This document shows, in pieces, positions 27,041 through 35,582 of a DNA stretch of 64,000 nucleotides. How positions within the stretch are numbered: position 1 is the stretch's first letter; every line of letters begins with the position of its first letter. A model generated the notes under the pieces. It had not been told where the DNA came from, ran no database searches, and saw only the letters and a program-made list of their open reading frames with translations. A program made the translations under genes and the position numbers. This stretch comes from an uncultured Prevotellaceae bacterium (lineage in GTDB: Bacteria > Bacteroidota > Bacteroidia > Bacteroidales > Bacteroidaceae), in assembly GCA_902776475.1 (NCBI GenBank), contig CACYQD010000025.1, positions 1 to 64,000 of the forward strand, given 5' to 3'.

Positions 27041-28270
27041 TCACCCGATGAAGGTGCGGCAGACGATGGGGCGGGTATAAGCATAAGGGATATAGTCGAT
27101 GGAGGGGATAGGCACGGTGATTTGCAGGCATGCCCGCTTGCCCACGGTGATGGAACCATATTCACCGCTCAGTCCCATGGCATAAGCCGCATTGAGCGTG
27201 GCGGCATTGATGGCCTCGACAGGCGACAGTCTCATCTTGATGCATGCCAGCGACACCACAAACTTCATGTCAGACGACGGGGTACTGCCCGGGTTGCAGT
27301 CGGAAGCCAAGGCTATGCCCAGTCCGGCATCAATCATGCGGCGTGCCGGGGCATAAGGCATATTGAGGAAAAATGACGTGCCCGGCAACAAAGTCGGCAT
27401 GGTGTCTGTTTCCTGAAGCAAGGCCAGATCCTCGTCGCTTGCACTCTCCAGATGATCCACGGACAGGGCATGATGCTCCACACCGACACGCACGCCACCG
27501 GAGGAAGCCAACTCACAGGCATGGATCTTGGGGCGCAGGCCATAGCGGGCACCAGCCTCGAGTATGCGGGCCGTCTCCTCCGGCGTGAAGAATCCCTCAT
27601 CACAAAAGACATCGACATACTCCGCCAGGCGCTGTTCCGCCACGGCGGGAATCATCTCCTCGACCACCAGGCGCACATAGTCGGACTGCCGGCCGGAGAA
27701 AGCCCGGCCCACAGCGTGTGCACCCAGGAAAGTCGGAACAATCCTGACCGGGGACAACTGCTGCATCCGCCGAACCACACGCAACATCTTCAGTTCATCC
27801 TCCGTCGTCAAGCCATAGCCGCTCTTGATCTCCACACAACCCGTGCCCGAAGCCTGCAGTTCACGCAACCTGACCATGGCCGCCTCCAGAAGCTGGTCTT
27901 CCGACCATTGATGGAGCAGGTCGGCCGAATTGAGGATTCCCCCACCCCGCTTGGCAATCTCCGCATAGGAGAGCCCATGGATCTTATCGACAAACTCCCT
28001 TTCACGGCTGCCCGCATAGACCAGATGGGTGTGGGGATCGCACCAACAAGGCAAGACGCAGCCTCCAGCCGCATCCACCACCTCCATGGGTTCACCAGCG
28101 TCTCCAGGACACTCATCCATCGGTCCGAAAGCCGCGATGCGGCCATCCTCCACCAAGAGATAGGCATGGCAGATGATGCCCATCTCCCCCATCTCCCTGC
28201 CCTGCAAGCGCAGGAGTCCCTGCGGTTGGATGCCGGCCAGGATGCCGATATTGTCTATCCGTGTCCTCAT
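27041..28270 (-). CDS. hutI: Imidazolonepropionase HutI
   Basis: 409 aa amidohydrolase. CDPHTHLVYAGSREREF holds the two metal-binding histidines; KSGYGLTTEDELKMLRV, TFLGAHAVG and CDEGFFTPEE are HutI signatures; ALASDCNPGS carries the late metal-ligand Asp. It opens the ring of imidazolonepropionate to give N-formimino-L-glutamate. Last gene of the hut operon; its ATG overlaps the hutH stop by four bases. Confidence 0.95.
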   Translation of the reverse strand: MRTRIDNIGILAGIQPQGLLRLQGREMGEMGIICHAYLLVEDGRIAAFGPMDECPGDAGEPMEVVDAAGGCVLPCWCDPHTHLVYAGSREREFVDKIHGLSYAEIAKRGGGILNSADLLHQWSEDQLLEAAMVRLRELQASGTGCVEIKSGYGLTTEDELKMLRVVRRMQQLSPVRIVPTFLGAHAVGRAFSGRQSDYVRLVVEEMIPAVAEQRLAEYVDVFCDEGFFTPEETARILEAGARYGLRPKIHACELASSGGVRVGVEHHALSVDHLESASDEDLALLQETDTMPTLLPGTSFFLNMPYAPARRMIDAGLGIALASDCNPGSTPSSDMKFVVSLACIKMRLSPVEAINAATLNAAYAMGLSGEYGSITVGKRACLQITVPIPSIDYIPYAYTRPIVCRTFIG

Positions 28271-29751
28271 AGCTTGTAATCTCTCAGAAACGCCACGCTC
28301 CTTTCCATGAAGGGATACATCACCACGTCGTGGTCGATGAAGGGAACCACCTGGCGGTATGCCTCATGGATCTGTTCGATGATGGGCGAAGACCTCAGGG
28401 GCCGCCGGAAATCGAGTGCCTGCGCCGCCGTGAACAACTCTATGGCCAGCACCCGTTCCGTATTCTCAGTGATCCGAAGCAGTTTGGTGCCGGCGTTGGC
28501 CCCCATGCTGACATGATCCTCCTGTCCCTGAGAGGTGGGGATGCTGTCGGCTGAAGACGGCATGCACAACGTCTTGCTCTGGCTCACAATGGAAGCCGCA
28601 GTATATTGCACAATCATGAAACCGCTGTTGAGTCCCGGGTCAGCCACGAGGAAACTGGGAAGTCCCCGTTTGCCTGACACGAGTTTATAGGTCCGCCGCT
28701 CAGAAATGCTTCCCAACTCGCTCATGGCCAGTCCGAGGAAGTCCATCGGTAGGGCGATCGGCTCGCCATGGAAATTGCCGGCAGAAATGATCAGGTCCTC
28801 CTCGGGACACACGGTGGGGTTGTCGGTGGCCGCATTGATCTCGATGTCCACCACCGACTTGACATACGACAACGTGTCCTTTACCGCGCCGTGCACCTGA
28901 GGTATGCACCGGAACGAATAGGGATCCTGGACATTGACTTTATGCTGACTGATCATCTCACTGCCCCGAAGCAACTGGTTGAGGTGCTCGGCAGTGGCGA
29001 TCTGTCCCTTATGAGGTCTGACAAGATGCACGGCGATGTTGAAAGGATCGCGCCTTCCATCGAAAGCTTCAAGCGACATGGCCGCCACCGTATCGGCCCA
29101 GTTGACCAACCGTTTGGCATGGATCAGTGACCACACCGCGAAAGCACTCATGTTCTGCGTTCCATTCAGCAAAGCCAGTCCCTCTTTCGAGGCCAGTTTG
29201 ATGGGCTGCCACCCCATCTTCTGAAGGATCTCAGCACCCGACATGCGCTGTCCCTGATACTCCACCTCGCCGAGTCCCACGAGCGGCAGGCAGAGGTGAG
29301 CCAGCGGCACCAAGTCACCGGAGGCACCCACAGACCCCTGCGCATAGACGACCGGGTAGATCTCATGGTTGAAGAAATCGATCAACCGCTCCACCGTATC
29401 GAGCTTGCAGCCCGAATGGCCATAGCTGAGCGACTGCACCTTGAGGAGCATCATGATCTTGACCACCTCATTGGGCACCCGCTCGCCGATGCCGCAGGCA
29501 TGCGACATCATCAGGTTGATCTGCAACTGCGCCATCTGGTCGGCGTCGATGGTGACATCACACAACGAACCGAAGCCCGTGGTCACGCCATAGATGGGTT
29601 TGTCAGCCTCTGCGATTTTCTGATCCAGATAATCGCGGCATTGCTGGATCCGCATTCTGGAGTCTTTGTCGAGTTCGATTTTGTAACCCTTGGTGATGAT
29701 CTCATCGATCATGTCCTGGGTGAGGTGCCAGGCACTTATCTTATGTATCAT
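28267..29751 (-). CDS. hutH: Histidine ammonia-lyase HutH
   Basis: 494 aa. GSVGASGDLVPLAHL contains the Ala-Ser-Gly triad that cyclises to the MIO electrophile. YGVTTGFGSL near residue 60 and NPTVCPEEDLIISAGNFHGEP are conserved active-site blocks. It removes ammonia from L-histidine to form urocanate. Follows hutU by 11 bases. Confidence 0.96.
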   Translation of the reverse strand: MIHKISAWHLTQDMIDEIITKGYKIELDKDSRMRIQQCRDYLDQKIAEADKPIYGVTTGFGSLCDVTIDADQMAQLQINLMMSHACGIGERVPNEVVKIMMLLKVQSLSYGHSGCKLDTVERLIDFFNHEIYPVVYAQGSVGASGDLVPLAHLCLPLVGLGEVEYQGQRMSGAEILQKMGWQPIKLASKEGLALLNGTQNMSAFAVWSLIHAKRLVNWADTVAAMSLEAFDGRRDPFNIAVHLVRPHKGQIATAEHLNQLLRGSEMISQHKVNVQDPYSFRCIPQVHGAVKDTLSYVKSVVDIEINAATDNPTVCPEEDLIISAGNFHGEPIALPMDFLGLAMSELGSISERRTYKLVSGKRGLPSFLVADPGLNSGFMIVQYTAASIVSQSKTLCMPSSADSIPTSQGQEDHVSMGANAGTKLLRITENTERVLAIELFTAAQALDFRRPLRSSPIIEQIHEAYRQVVPFIDHDVVMYPFMERSVAFLRDYKL

Positions 29752-29762
29752 ATCCGTCCTGT

Positions 29763-31775
29763 TTAGTTGAGCACTTCGTCGATAACCTTGTCATCAGCCA
29801 GATTGGGAAGGGTGACCCTCAATTGAGGGGTGCGCTCCATTTCCCTCCGGATGGCGTCGAGCGAACCCGTGTTGCGGGCCCAACTGCGCCGGGCAATGCC
29901 ATTGTTGACATCCCAGAACAGCATCCCGCGGATGCGCCGGTCAGCCTCTTCGCTGCCATCGACCACCATGCCGAAACCGCCATTGATGACCTCTCCCCAT
30001 CCGACGCCGCCGCCATTGTGCAACGACACCCAGGTGGCACCACGGAAAGCATCGCCGATGACGTTCTGCACAGCCATGTCAGCGCAGAACTGCGATCCGT
30101 CATAGATATTGCTGGTCTCACGGAAGGGAGAATCGGTGCCCGACACATCGTGATGGTCGCGTCCGAGCACCACAGGAGCCTTGAGTCTGCCATCCCTCAC
30201 GGCCTGGTTGAAGGCCAATGCGATCTCCGTCCGTCCCTGAGCATCGGCATAGAGGATACGCGCCTGCGAACCCACCACCAGGTGGTTGCGCCCGGCCTCG
30301 CGGATCCAGTGGATGTTGTCATCAAGTTGTCCGATAATGTCCTCTGTGGCGGTGAGGCGGATTTTCTCCAAAGCCTCTGTAGCCAAACGGTCTGTCAGTG
30401 CCAGGTCATCGGGGTCGCAGGAGGTGCACACCCACCTGAAAGGCCCGAATCCATAGTCGAAGAAGAGAGGCCCCATGATGTCCTGGACATAAGAAGGATA
30501 ACGGAACCGTCCGTCGGGCAAGAGGATGTCGGCCCCGGCCCGGCTTGCCTCCAACATGAAGGCGTTGCCGTAGTCGAAGAAATACATCCCCCTCGCGGTG
30601 AGGCGGTTGATGGCAGCAACCTGTCTTCTGAGCGACTCGCGCACACATTCCTTGAATCGGTCGGGTTGTCCGGCCATCATGCGTTTCGACTCCTCAAGAG
30701 AATACCCCACAGGATAATAGCCACCAGCCCAGGGATTATGCAATGACGTCTGGTCGCTGCCGAGATCAACCCGGATGTCCTCATCGGCGAGTTGTTCCCA
30801 CAGATCGACCACATTGCCCACGTAGGCCATCGACACTGTTTTCTTCTCCGCCACAGCCTTTTTGACCGCTACGATCAGTTCGTCGAGATGATCATGAAGT
30901 TCATCGACCCATCCCTGTTCGTAGCGTTTGCGGGCCGCCTTGGGATTGATCTCAGCCACGACACTCACCACCCCTGCGATATTGCCCGCCTTGGGCTGTG
31001 CCCCGGACATGCCACCCAGTCCGGAGGAGACGAAGAGCATGCCATGGGTGTCGTGCTGACCAGGTCGCATCTGCCGGCGCGCGGCATTGAGCACGGTGAT
31101 GGTTGTGCCATGGACGATGCCCTGCGGACCGATATACATATATGATCCAGCCGTCATCTGTCCGTACTGGCTCACCCCCAGTGCATTCAACCGTTCCCAG
31201 TCATCAGGTTTGGAATAGTTGGGAATCACCATTCCGTTTGTGACGACCACCCGCGGTGCCTCCTTGTGAGAGGGGAACAGTCCCAGAGGATGACCGGAAT
31301 ACATCACGAGGGTCTGCTCGTCGGTCATCTCGCTCAAGTATTTCATCACCAACCGGTATTGAGCCCAGTTTTGGAAAATCGCCCCGTTGCCGCCGTAAAT
31401 AATCAGTTCGTGGGGATGCTGTGCGACCTTCGGATCAAGATTGTTCTGGATCATCAGCATGATGGCCGCTGCCTGCCGGCTGCGGTGAGGATATTCATCA
31501 ATAGGCCGCGCATAGATGTCGTAGCTTGGGCGGTAGCGGTACATATAGATACGGCCATAGTCGCGCAGTTCGTCGGCAAATTCCCTTGCCAACTGCGGAT
31601 GCAGGTGCTGTGGGAAATACCTCAAAGCGTTGCGCAGGGCCAGTTTTTTCTGTTCAGGAGTCAGGATGTCCTTCCGTTTGGGTGCATGGTTGACCTCCGG
31701 GTCGTATGGCGGCATTTCAGGCAGCACATCAGGTATGCCGGCCCTGATTTCGTCTTGGAAAGAAAGTGTTTTCAT
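29763..31775 (-). CDS. hutU: Urocanate hydratase HutU
   Basis: 670 aa, the long bacteroidete form. GGNGAIFQNWAQYRL and SGHPLGLFPSHKEAPRVVVTNGM are N-terminal family blocks; FVSSGLGGMSGAQPKA is the NAD-binding loop; WVSLHNGGGVGWGEVINGG is the C-terminal signature. Converts urocanate to imidazolonepropionate using bound NAD+. It lies 44 bases downstream of the formiminotransferase gene. Confidence 0.95.
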   Translation of the reverse strand: MKTLSFQDEIRAGIPDVLPEMPPYDPEVNHAPKRKDILTPEQKKLALRNALRYFPQHLHPQLAREFADELRDYGRIYMYRYRPSYDIYARPIDEYPHRSRQAAAIMLMIQNNLDPKVAQHPHELIIYGGNGAIFQNWAQYRLVMKYLSEMTDEQTLVMYSGHPLGLFPSHKEAPRVVVTNGMVIPNYSKPDDWERLNALGVSQYGQMTAGSYMYIGPQGIVHGTTITVLNAARRQMRPGQHDTHGMLFVSSGLGGMSGAQPKAGNIAGVVSVVAEINPKAARKRYEQGWVDELHDHLDELIVAVKKAVAEKKTVSMAYVGNVVDLWEQLADEDIRVDLGSDQTSLHNPWAGGYYPVGYSLEESKRMMAGQPDRFKECVRESLRRQVAAINRLTARGMYFFDYGNAFMLEASRAGADILLPDGRFRYPSYVQDIMGPLFFDYGFGPFRWVCTSCDPDDLALTDRLATEALEKIRLTATEDIIGQLDDNIHWIREAGRNHLVVGSQARILYADAQGRTEIALAFNQAVRDGRLKAPVVLGRDHHDVSGTDSPFRETSNIYDGSQFCADMAVQNVIGDAFRGATWVSLHNGGGVGWGEVINGGFGMVVDGSEEADRRIRGMLFWDVNNGIARRSWARNTGSLDAIRREMERTPQLRVTLPNLADDKVIDEVLN

Positions 31776-31819
31776 ATCAGATTCATGTGATTAAAGGTTT
31801 CGTTGGTTTTCGCAAGTGG

Positions 31820-33532
31820 TCATGACTCTGCCAGACGGCGGTTGACTTCCTCCATGATGGCGCGCTCCTCGGCATCAGCCTGACAGGCAAGCGCCTCGGC
31901 CTCGGCAATCAGGGCATCAGCCTTGGCACGGTCTTTGAGCGAGGCGGCGTTGATTTTCACGTTGAGTCCGGCGCCAAGCACCGCCGCCCGTGCGGCAAGA
32001 GCCCCCACGCCGGCATCTGAGATGCTGTTGGGGTTGCCCTGCTGCATCATCAACCGGCAGAGCGGCAGGACTTTCACGGCCGTCCTCATCGTATTGAGCG
32101 GCACCTCTGCCGCATACAGGGTGGCCTGCTGGATGGCCTCCGTCCGCAAGGCCCGCTCAGTCTCCGTCGCTTTGGGCATGGAGAAAGCCGCCATGATGCG
32201 GTTGAAAGCTTCGGTGTCCTCATCCACCAGGTGAAGCAGTTGGCTCATCAGTTGCTGGCCCTCATCGGCACTGTCGCTGAACTCCTTCCAGCGGTCATCC
32301 CATCCAGCCTTATGAGCGGAGAGATTGGCCACCATGGTACCCAGGGCAGCACCCAGCGCGCCCATGTAGGCAGCTATCGTGCCACCGCCCGGTGCAGGAG
32401 ATTCACGGGAGGTCTCCTCAGCGAAGGCCTTCACGGTGCGCTCTACCAGGAGCGGTTTCTTCTCCGCGTCCTCCAAGAGATATTCAATGACTTTCTCACG
32501 CGGATTGAACGGCCGCAGGTCATCGAGTCCCATCGAGTGGATGGCGATGTTGATGATATCCTCCTCAGGAATGCCCGTCGAGCGGTGCTGCTTTTCCAAG
32601 AAATAGCGCCCGGCCTCTATGAGCGTGCGCCTTGGAGTGAGACCGACGATCTCCGTCCCGGTCACCCTGATGCCCCGGTTTTGAGCACAGCGGCACACCT
32701 CGTCGAACGCCTTGTGCAAGGGGGTGACATTGATATCGGTGATGTTCATGGACACCTGCGCGATGCCGTACTCGTCGATATACCATCCGATGGCCTTGGT
32801 GCCCTTCAGCGTGCCCGGTATCATGACCACATGGCCGTCGGCATCCTTCACGGGTTTCCCGGTGATGGGATTACCCTCCCTTTTGGGCCTGCCTTTCTCA
32901 CGCACATCGAAAGCGATGGCATTGGCCCTTCGGGTCGATGTCGTGTTGAGGTTGAAATTGACGGCGATGAGGAAGTCGCGAGCTCCAACCACCGTACATC
33001 CCGTGCGTGCGATGTCATCATCCATCGGACGGCATCCGAAATCGGGCTGCAAGTCAGGGTTGGAGAGTTTCTTGGGAATGGCCTCATACTCACCGGCGCG
33101 GCAAACGGCCAAATTGCGCCGCTCAGGGGTGAAAGCCGACGCCTCATAGCAATAACAGGGGATGCGCAACTCCTCGGCGATGCGCCGGGCCAGTTGCCGG
33201 GCCAGTTGGGCACACTCCTCGAGGGTGATGCCACTCACGGGGATGAGCGGCAGGACATCAGTAGCCCCGATGCGGGGATGGGCACCGTGGTGCTGACGCA
33301 TGTCGATCAACTGCCCGGCCTTTCTGACAGCCTTGAAAGCCGCCTCCAGGACAGGCATCGGTTCACCGACAAAGGTAATCACCGTACGGTTTGTTGCCTC
33401 ACCAGGATCCACATTGAGCAGCCTTACCCCTTGGGTTTGTTCGACTTCCGCTGCAATCTGCTTGATGACATCCATATTGCGTCCCTCGCTGAAATTGGGC
33501 ACGCACTCCACGATTTGTCTTTCTTTGACCAT
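31820..33532 (-). CDS. ftcD: Bifunctional glutamate formiminotransferase / formimino-THF cyclodeaminase
   Basis: 570 aa with two enzymes fused. Residues about 5-310 are the formiminotransferase (CVPNFSEGRNMDVI, MRQHHGAHPRIGATDVLPLIP). Residues about 360-560 are the cyclodeaminase (FAEETSRESPAPGGGTIAAYMGALGAAL). It moves the formimino group from formiminoglutamate to THF and closes it to methenyl-THF with release of ammonia, giving glutamate. First gene of the operon. Confidence 0.95.
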   Translation of the reverse strand: MVKERQIVECVPNFSEGRNMDVIKQIAAEVEQTQGVRLLNVDPGEATNRTVITFVGEPMPVLEAAFKAVRKAGQLIDMRQHHGAHPRIGATDVLPLIPVSGITLEECAQLARQLARRIAEELRIPCYCYEASAFTPERRNLAVCRAGEYEAIPKKLSNPDLQPDFGCRPMDDDIARTGCTVVGARDFLIAVNFNLNTTSTRRANAIAFDVREKGRPKREGNPITGKPVKDADGHVVMIPGTLKGTKAIGWYIDEYGIAQVSMNITDINVTPLHKAFDEVCRCAQNRGIRVTGTEIVGLTPRRTLIEAGRYFLEKQHRSTGIPEEDIINIAIHSMGLDDLRPFNPREKVIEYLLEDAEKKPLLVERTVKAFAEETSRESPAPGGGTIAAYMGALGAALGTMVANLSAHKAGWDDRWKEFSDSADEGQQLMSQLLHLVDEDTEAFNRIMAAFSMPKATETERALRTEAIQQATLYAAEVPLNTMRTAVKVLPLCRLMMQQGNPNSISDAGVGALAARAAVLGAGLNVKINAASLKDRAKADALIAEAEALACQADAEERAIMEEVNRRLAES

Positions 33533-33569
33533 GATTTCAATGATGATTTAAGGTTTCTCTTTCAACCTG

Positions 33570-33577
33570 CAAATTTA
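33570..33577 (-). promoter_or_regulatory. Bacteroidetes -7 box (TAAATTTG) for ftcD-hutUHI operon
   Basis: Matches TAnnTTTG on the minus strand, 38 bases upstream of the ftcD start. A TTTG lies further upstream in the direction of a -33 element but closer than usual. Confidence 0.6.
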
Positions 33578-33609
33578 TACAAAATATTTGTATCCGCAAG
33601 GTTGTGCTC

Positions 33610-33642
33610 AAAAAAAACGCCCCCTTCTTGGAGAAGGAGGCG
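33610..33642 (-). terminator. Terminator of the PP2C gene
   Basis: An 11-bp stem with one G-U pair and a 3-base loop, followed on the minus strand by eight T. It begins 7 bases after the stop codon. Confidence 0.9.
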
Positions 33643-33648
33643 AAAGAG

Positions 33649-34998
33649 CTATTCGTCTTCGGGAATGACCGGCCGCGGCGTGACGGTATTGGGGTCGGCA
33701 GGAGTGCCGGCAGGAGTGGTGACCGGCTCTTGTCTCTGCGGCCTCGTCTCCACAGCAGGTTCTTCGACGGGTTTCTGTTCGGCGGGCTGAACGGCCGGAT
33801 GGTCGATGGCGACAGGAACAGAGGCGCTTGTGTCGGCAGAGGTATCCTCCTGTTTGGGAGGTTGATAAGCAGACTTCTCCTCTTCTTTCTTTTTCTTATC
33901 CTCCTCGAGTCCCTTAATCGGCTTCGGCGTCTCGCTCTTCATGATGTTGATCGTGTCCTTCTTGACAGAGTCTTTCTTCACCTCAACGACGGGAGCCTCC
34001 TTCTCATCGTCGTTGGGCCGCTGGGAGACAAACCAGAAGATGCCGGCAAGCGCAACGATTGTAGCAGCCGTGACGGCCACGATGGGGAAGCTGCGCTCTT
34101 TCTTCTCCCTGACAACAGGCTGTTCCTCCTCCAGCAGAGGTCTTCTCTCAGGAGCTCGCTCCTGCCGCGTCTGCGGTTTGGCCTGCACACGCAGTTTGTC
34201 GCCTGGTTCTGCGGCAGCCGCTGCCGGCCGTCTAACTTCCTGTGCAGCAGGACGCGGTGATACAGAAGCCGGTTTGACCTGACGCGGAGCCTGCGCCCTT
34301 GCCGAGCGCAACTCATCACCCTCCTCCCTCATCACACCGCTGACATGCACCATGGTGAGAGAATAGTTGTCGGCACTGCCGGAAAGCGCCTTGATGAACT
34401 GGGCCTGTTTCGTGGTATCGCTGCCGGGCTGGCTGACCAGTCCCATCAACTGCTCATCGGAGAGCATCTGATGCACTCCCTTTGTAACCAGGAGGAAATA
34501 GTCGCCATACTCCACATCGGTGAGGCAGACCTTGACAGGCTGCACGACATTCTCGGCATCAGGGGCGAAGACCCGGTCGTCATCGACTGATTTATATAAT
34601 AAGGTATTGCTGCGCGGACGGAATTGATAGACGCGCGCATTGCCCACATGAGCCACCAGGCATCCCTGCCGATGGAAATAAAGCATGGCGAAACTGACGC
34701 CTTCGCCATCGGGGCACCGCTTCTGCAGCTTGCGGCAAGTCTCCTGCAAGGCCTCCTGCAGCAACCCCTCGTCGAGAGGCTCGTCGGGACATGTATTCTG
34801 AAAGAAAAAGTCAGGAAGCGTGCGGCAGAAATAGTCACTTGCCGAATATCCCTTTCCATCATCTCCGATGCCATCGCAGACGATGAAAAGCTTGTCATGT
34901 ATCGTCCCCTCTCCCAAAGCGGGATACATGCTGTCTTCCTGAATGGCTCTTCTGCCAGAGCCACTGACAGAAAGAGGCTTCAAAATATCGAATTTCAT
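33649..34998 (-). CDS. PP2C-type protein phosphatase with membrane segment and Pro-rich tail
   Basis: 449 aa. Residues about 1-225 are a PP2C (PPM) domain: SGSGRRAIQEDSMYPA near the start, LFIVCDGIGDDGKGYSAS with metal-binding Asp and the DGxG motif, VAHVGNARVYQFR, and YFLLVTKGVHQML (TKG in place of the usual TDG). A charged Pro/Ala linker follows, then one membrane helix (FPIVAVTAATIVALAGIFWFV, about 303-323). The last about 120 residues are low-complexity, rich in Lys, Glu, Pro and Thr. Likely a membrane-tethered Ser/Thr phosphatase; no kinase gene is adjacent. Confidence 0.82.
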   Translation of the reverse strand: MKFDILKPLSVSGSGRRAIQEDSMYPALGEGTIHDKLFIVCDGIGDDGKGYSASDYFCRTLPDFFFQNTCPDEPLDEGLLQEALQETCRKLQKRCPDGEGVSFAMLYFHRQGCLVAHVGNARVYQFRPRSNTLLYKSVDDDRVFAPDAENVVQPVKVCLTDVEYGDYFLLVTKGVHQMLSDEQLMGLVSQPGSDTTKQAQFIKALSGSADNYSLTMVHVSGVMREEGDELRSARAQAPRQVKPASVSPRPAAQEVRRPAAAAAEPGDKLRVQAKPQTRQERAPERRPLLEEEQPVVREKKERSFPIVAVTAATIVALAGIFWFVSQRPNDDEKEAPVVEVKKDSVKKDTINIMKSETPKPIKGLEEDKKKKEEEKSAYQPPKQEDTSADTSASVPVAIDHPAVQPAEQKPVEEPAVETRPQRQEPVTTPAGTPADPNTVTPRPVIPEDE

Positions 34999-35054
34999 AA
35001 CATCCTATGGTTTTGGTGTGGTATGCGAAAGGCAAATCATTGCTTTTCGAAAAG

Positions 35055-35062
35055 CAAAGATA
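35055..35062 (-). promoter_or_regulatory. Bacteroidetes -7 box (TATCTTTG) for PP2C gene
   Basis: Matches TAnnTTTG on the minus strand, 57 bases upstream of the start codon. Confidence 0.6.
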
Positions 35063-35213
35063 AACAAATAATATGAAAATCAAGAAAATACGCAAAGATT
35101 TTTACAATTGCCTCAAGCATTATGATCTCCACACGACAAAAAACGACACCGCAAGGAAGAAACCAGCAGGCTTCCTCCTTGCGATGATACTTCAGATGAA
35201 TTACTTGCAGAAA

Positions 35214-35510
35214 TTACATCAGCATCAAGAACTTCATCATGTATCTCAATGCCACGGCAAAAATCGCATAGATGACCAAGGCCATCACGATGGCAATAAC
35301 CCAACTGAAAACGCCCTTCACACCCTTCTCATTGAAAGGCTTGGTCAGGAACTCCATGATATTCAGGCCAGCAATCCAGAACAAAGGAATAGCAGCCACG
35401 GCCAATAATCCCACCAAGAGGAAATCATGGCGCATCAATATCAGGAACGGCGCCACCACGATACATGTCAGTACCAGACAAATGGTACCCAATCTGTCAA
35501 ATGCATCCAT
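35214..35510 (-). CDS. Small membrane protein of unknown function
   Basis: 98 aa with three predicted membrane helices (about 8-26, 30-50 and 68-92), short charged loops and no signal peptide cleavage site. The sequence NIMEFLTKPFNEKGVKGVF forms the only sizeable loop. It sits 72 bases downstream of ppdK in the same direction and may be cotranscribed. I do not recognise a family. Confidence 0.7.
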   Translation of the reverse strand: MDAFDRLGTICLVLTCIVVAPFLILMRHDFLLVGLLAVAAIPLFWIAGLNIMEFLTKPFNEKGVKGVFSWVIAIVMALVIYAIFAVALRYMMKFLMLM

Positions 35511-35582
35511 CTTTTTATTCTTATCGTTTTAAATCCGCCTGCCACCCCGTTTTCCCACGGGGCAGCCGGCGGTAAAGGTTAA

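Noticed and set aside
27041..33532. HutC-type regulator or riboswitch controlling the hut operon
   Set aside because: No regulator gene is adjacent and the short leader shows no structured element beyond the -7 box.
32231..33790. Long open frame on the plus strand opposite ftcD
   Set aside because: It is the GC-rich shadow of ftcD; composition is His/Asp/Leu-rich without recognisable motifs, and ftcD is certain.
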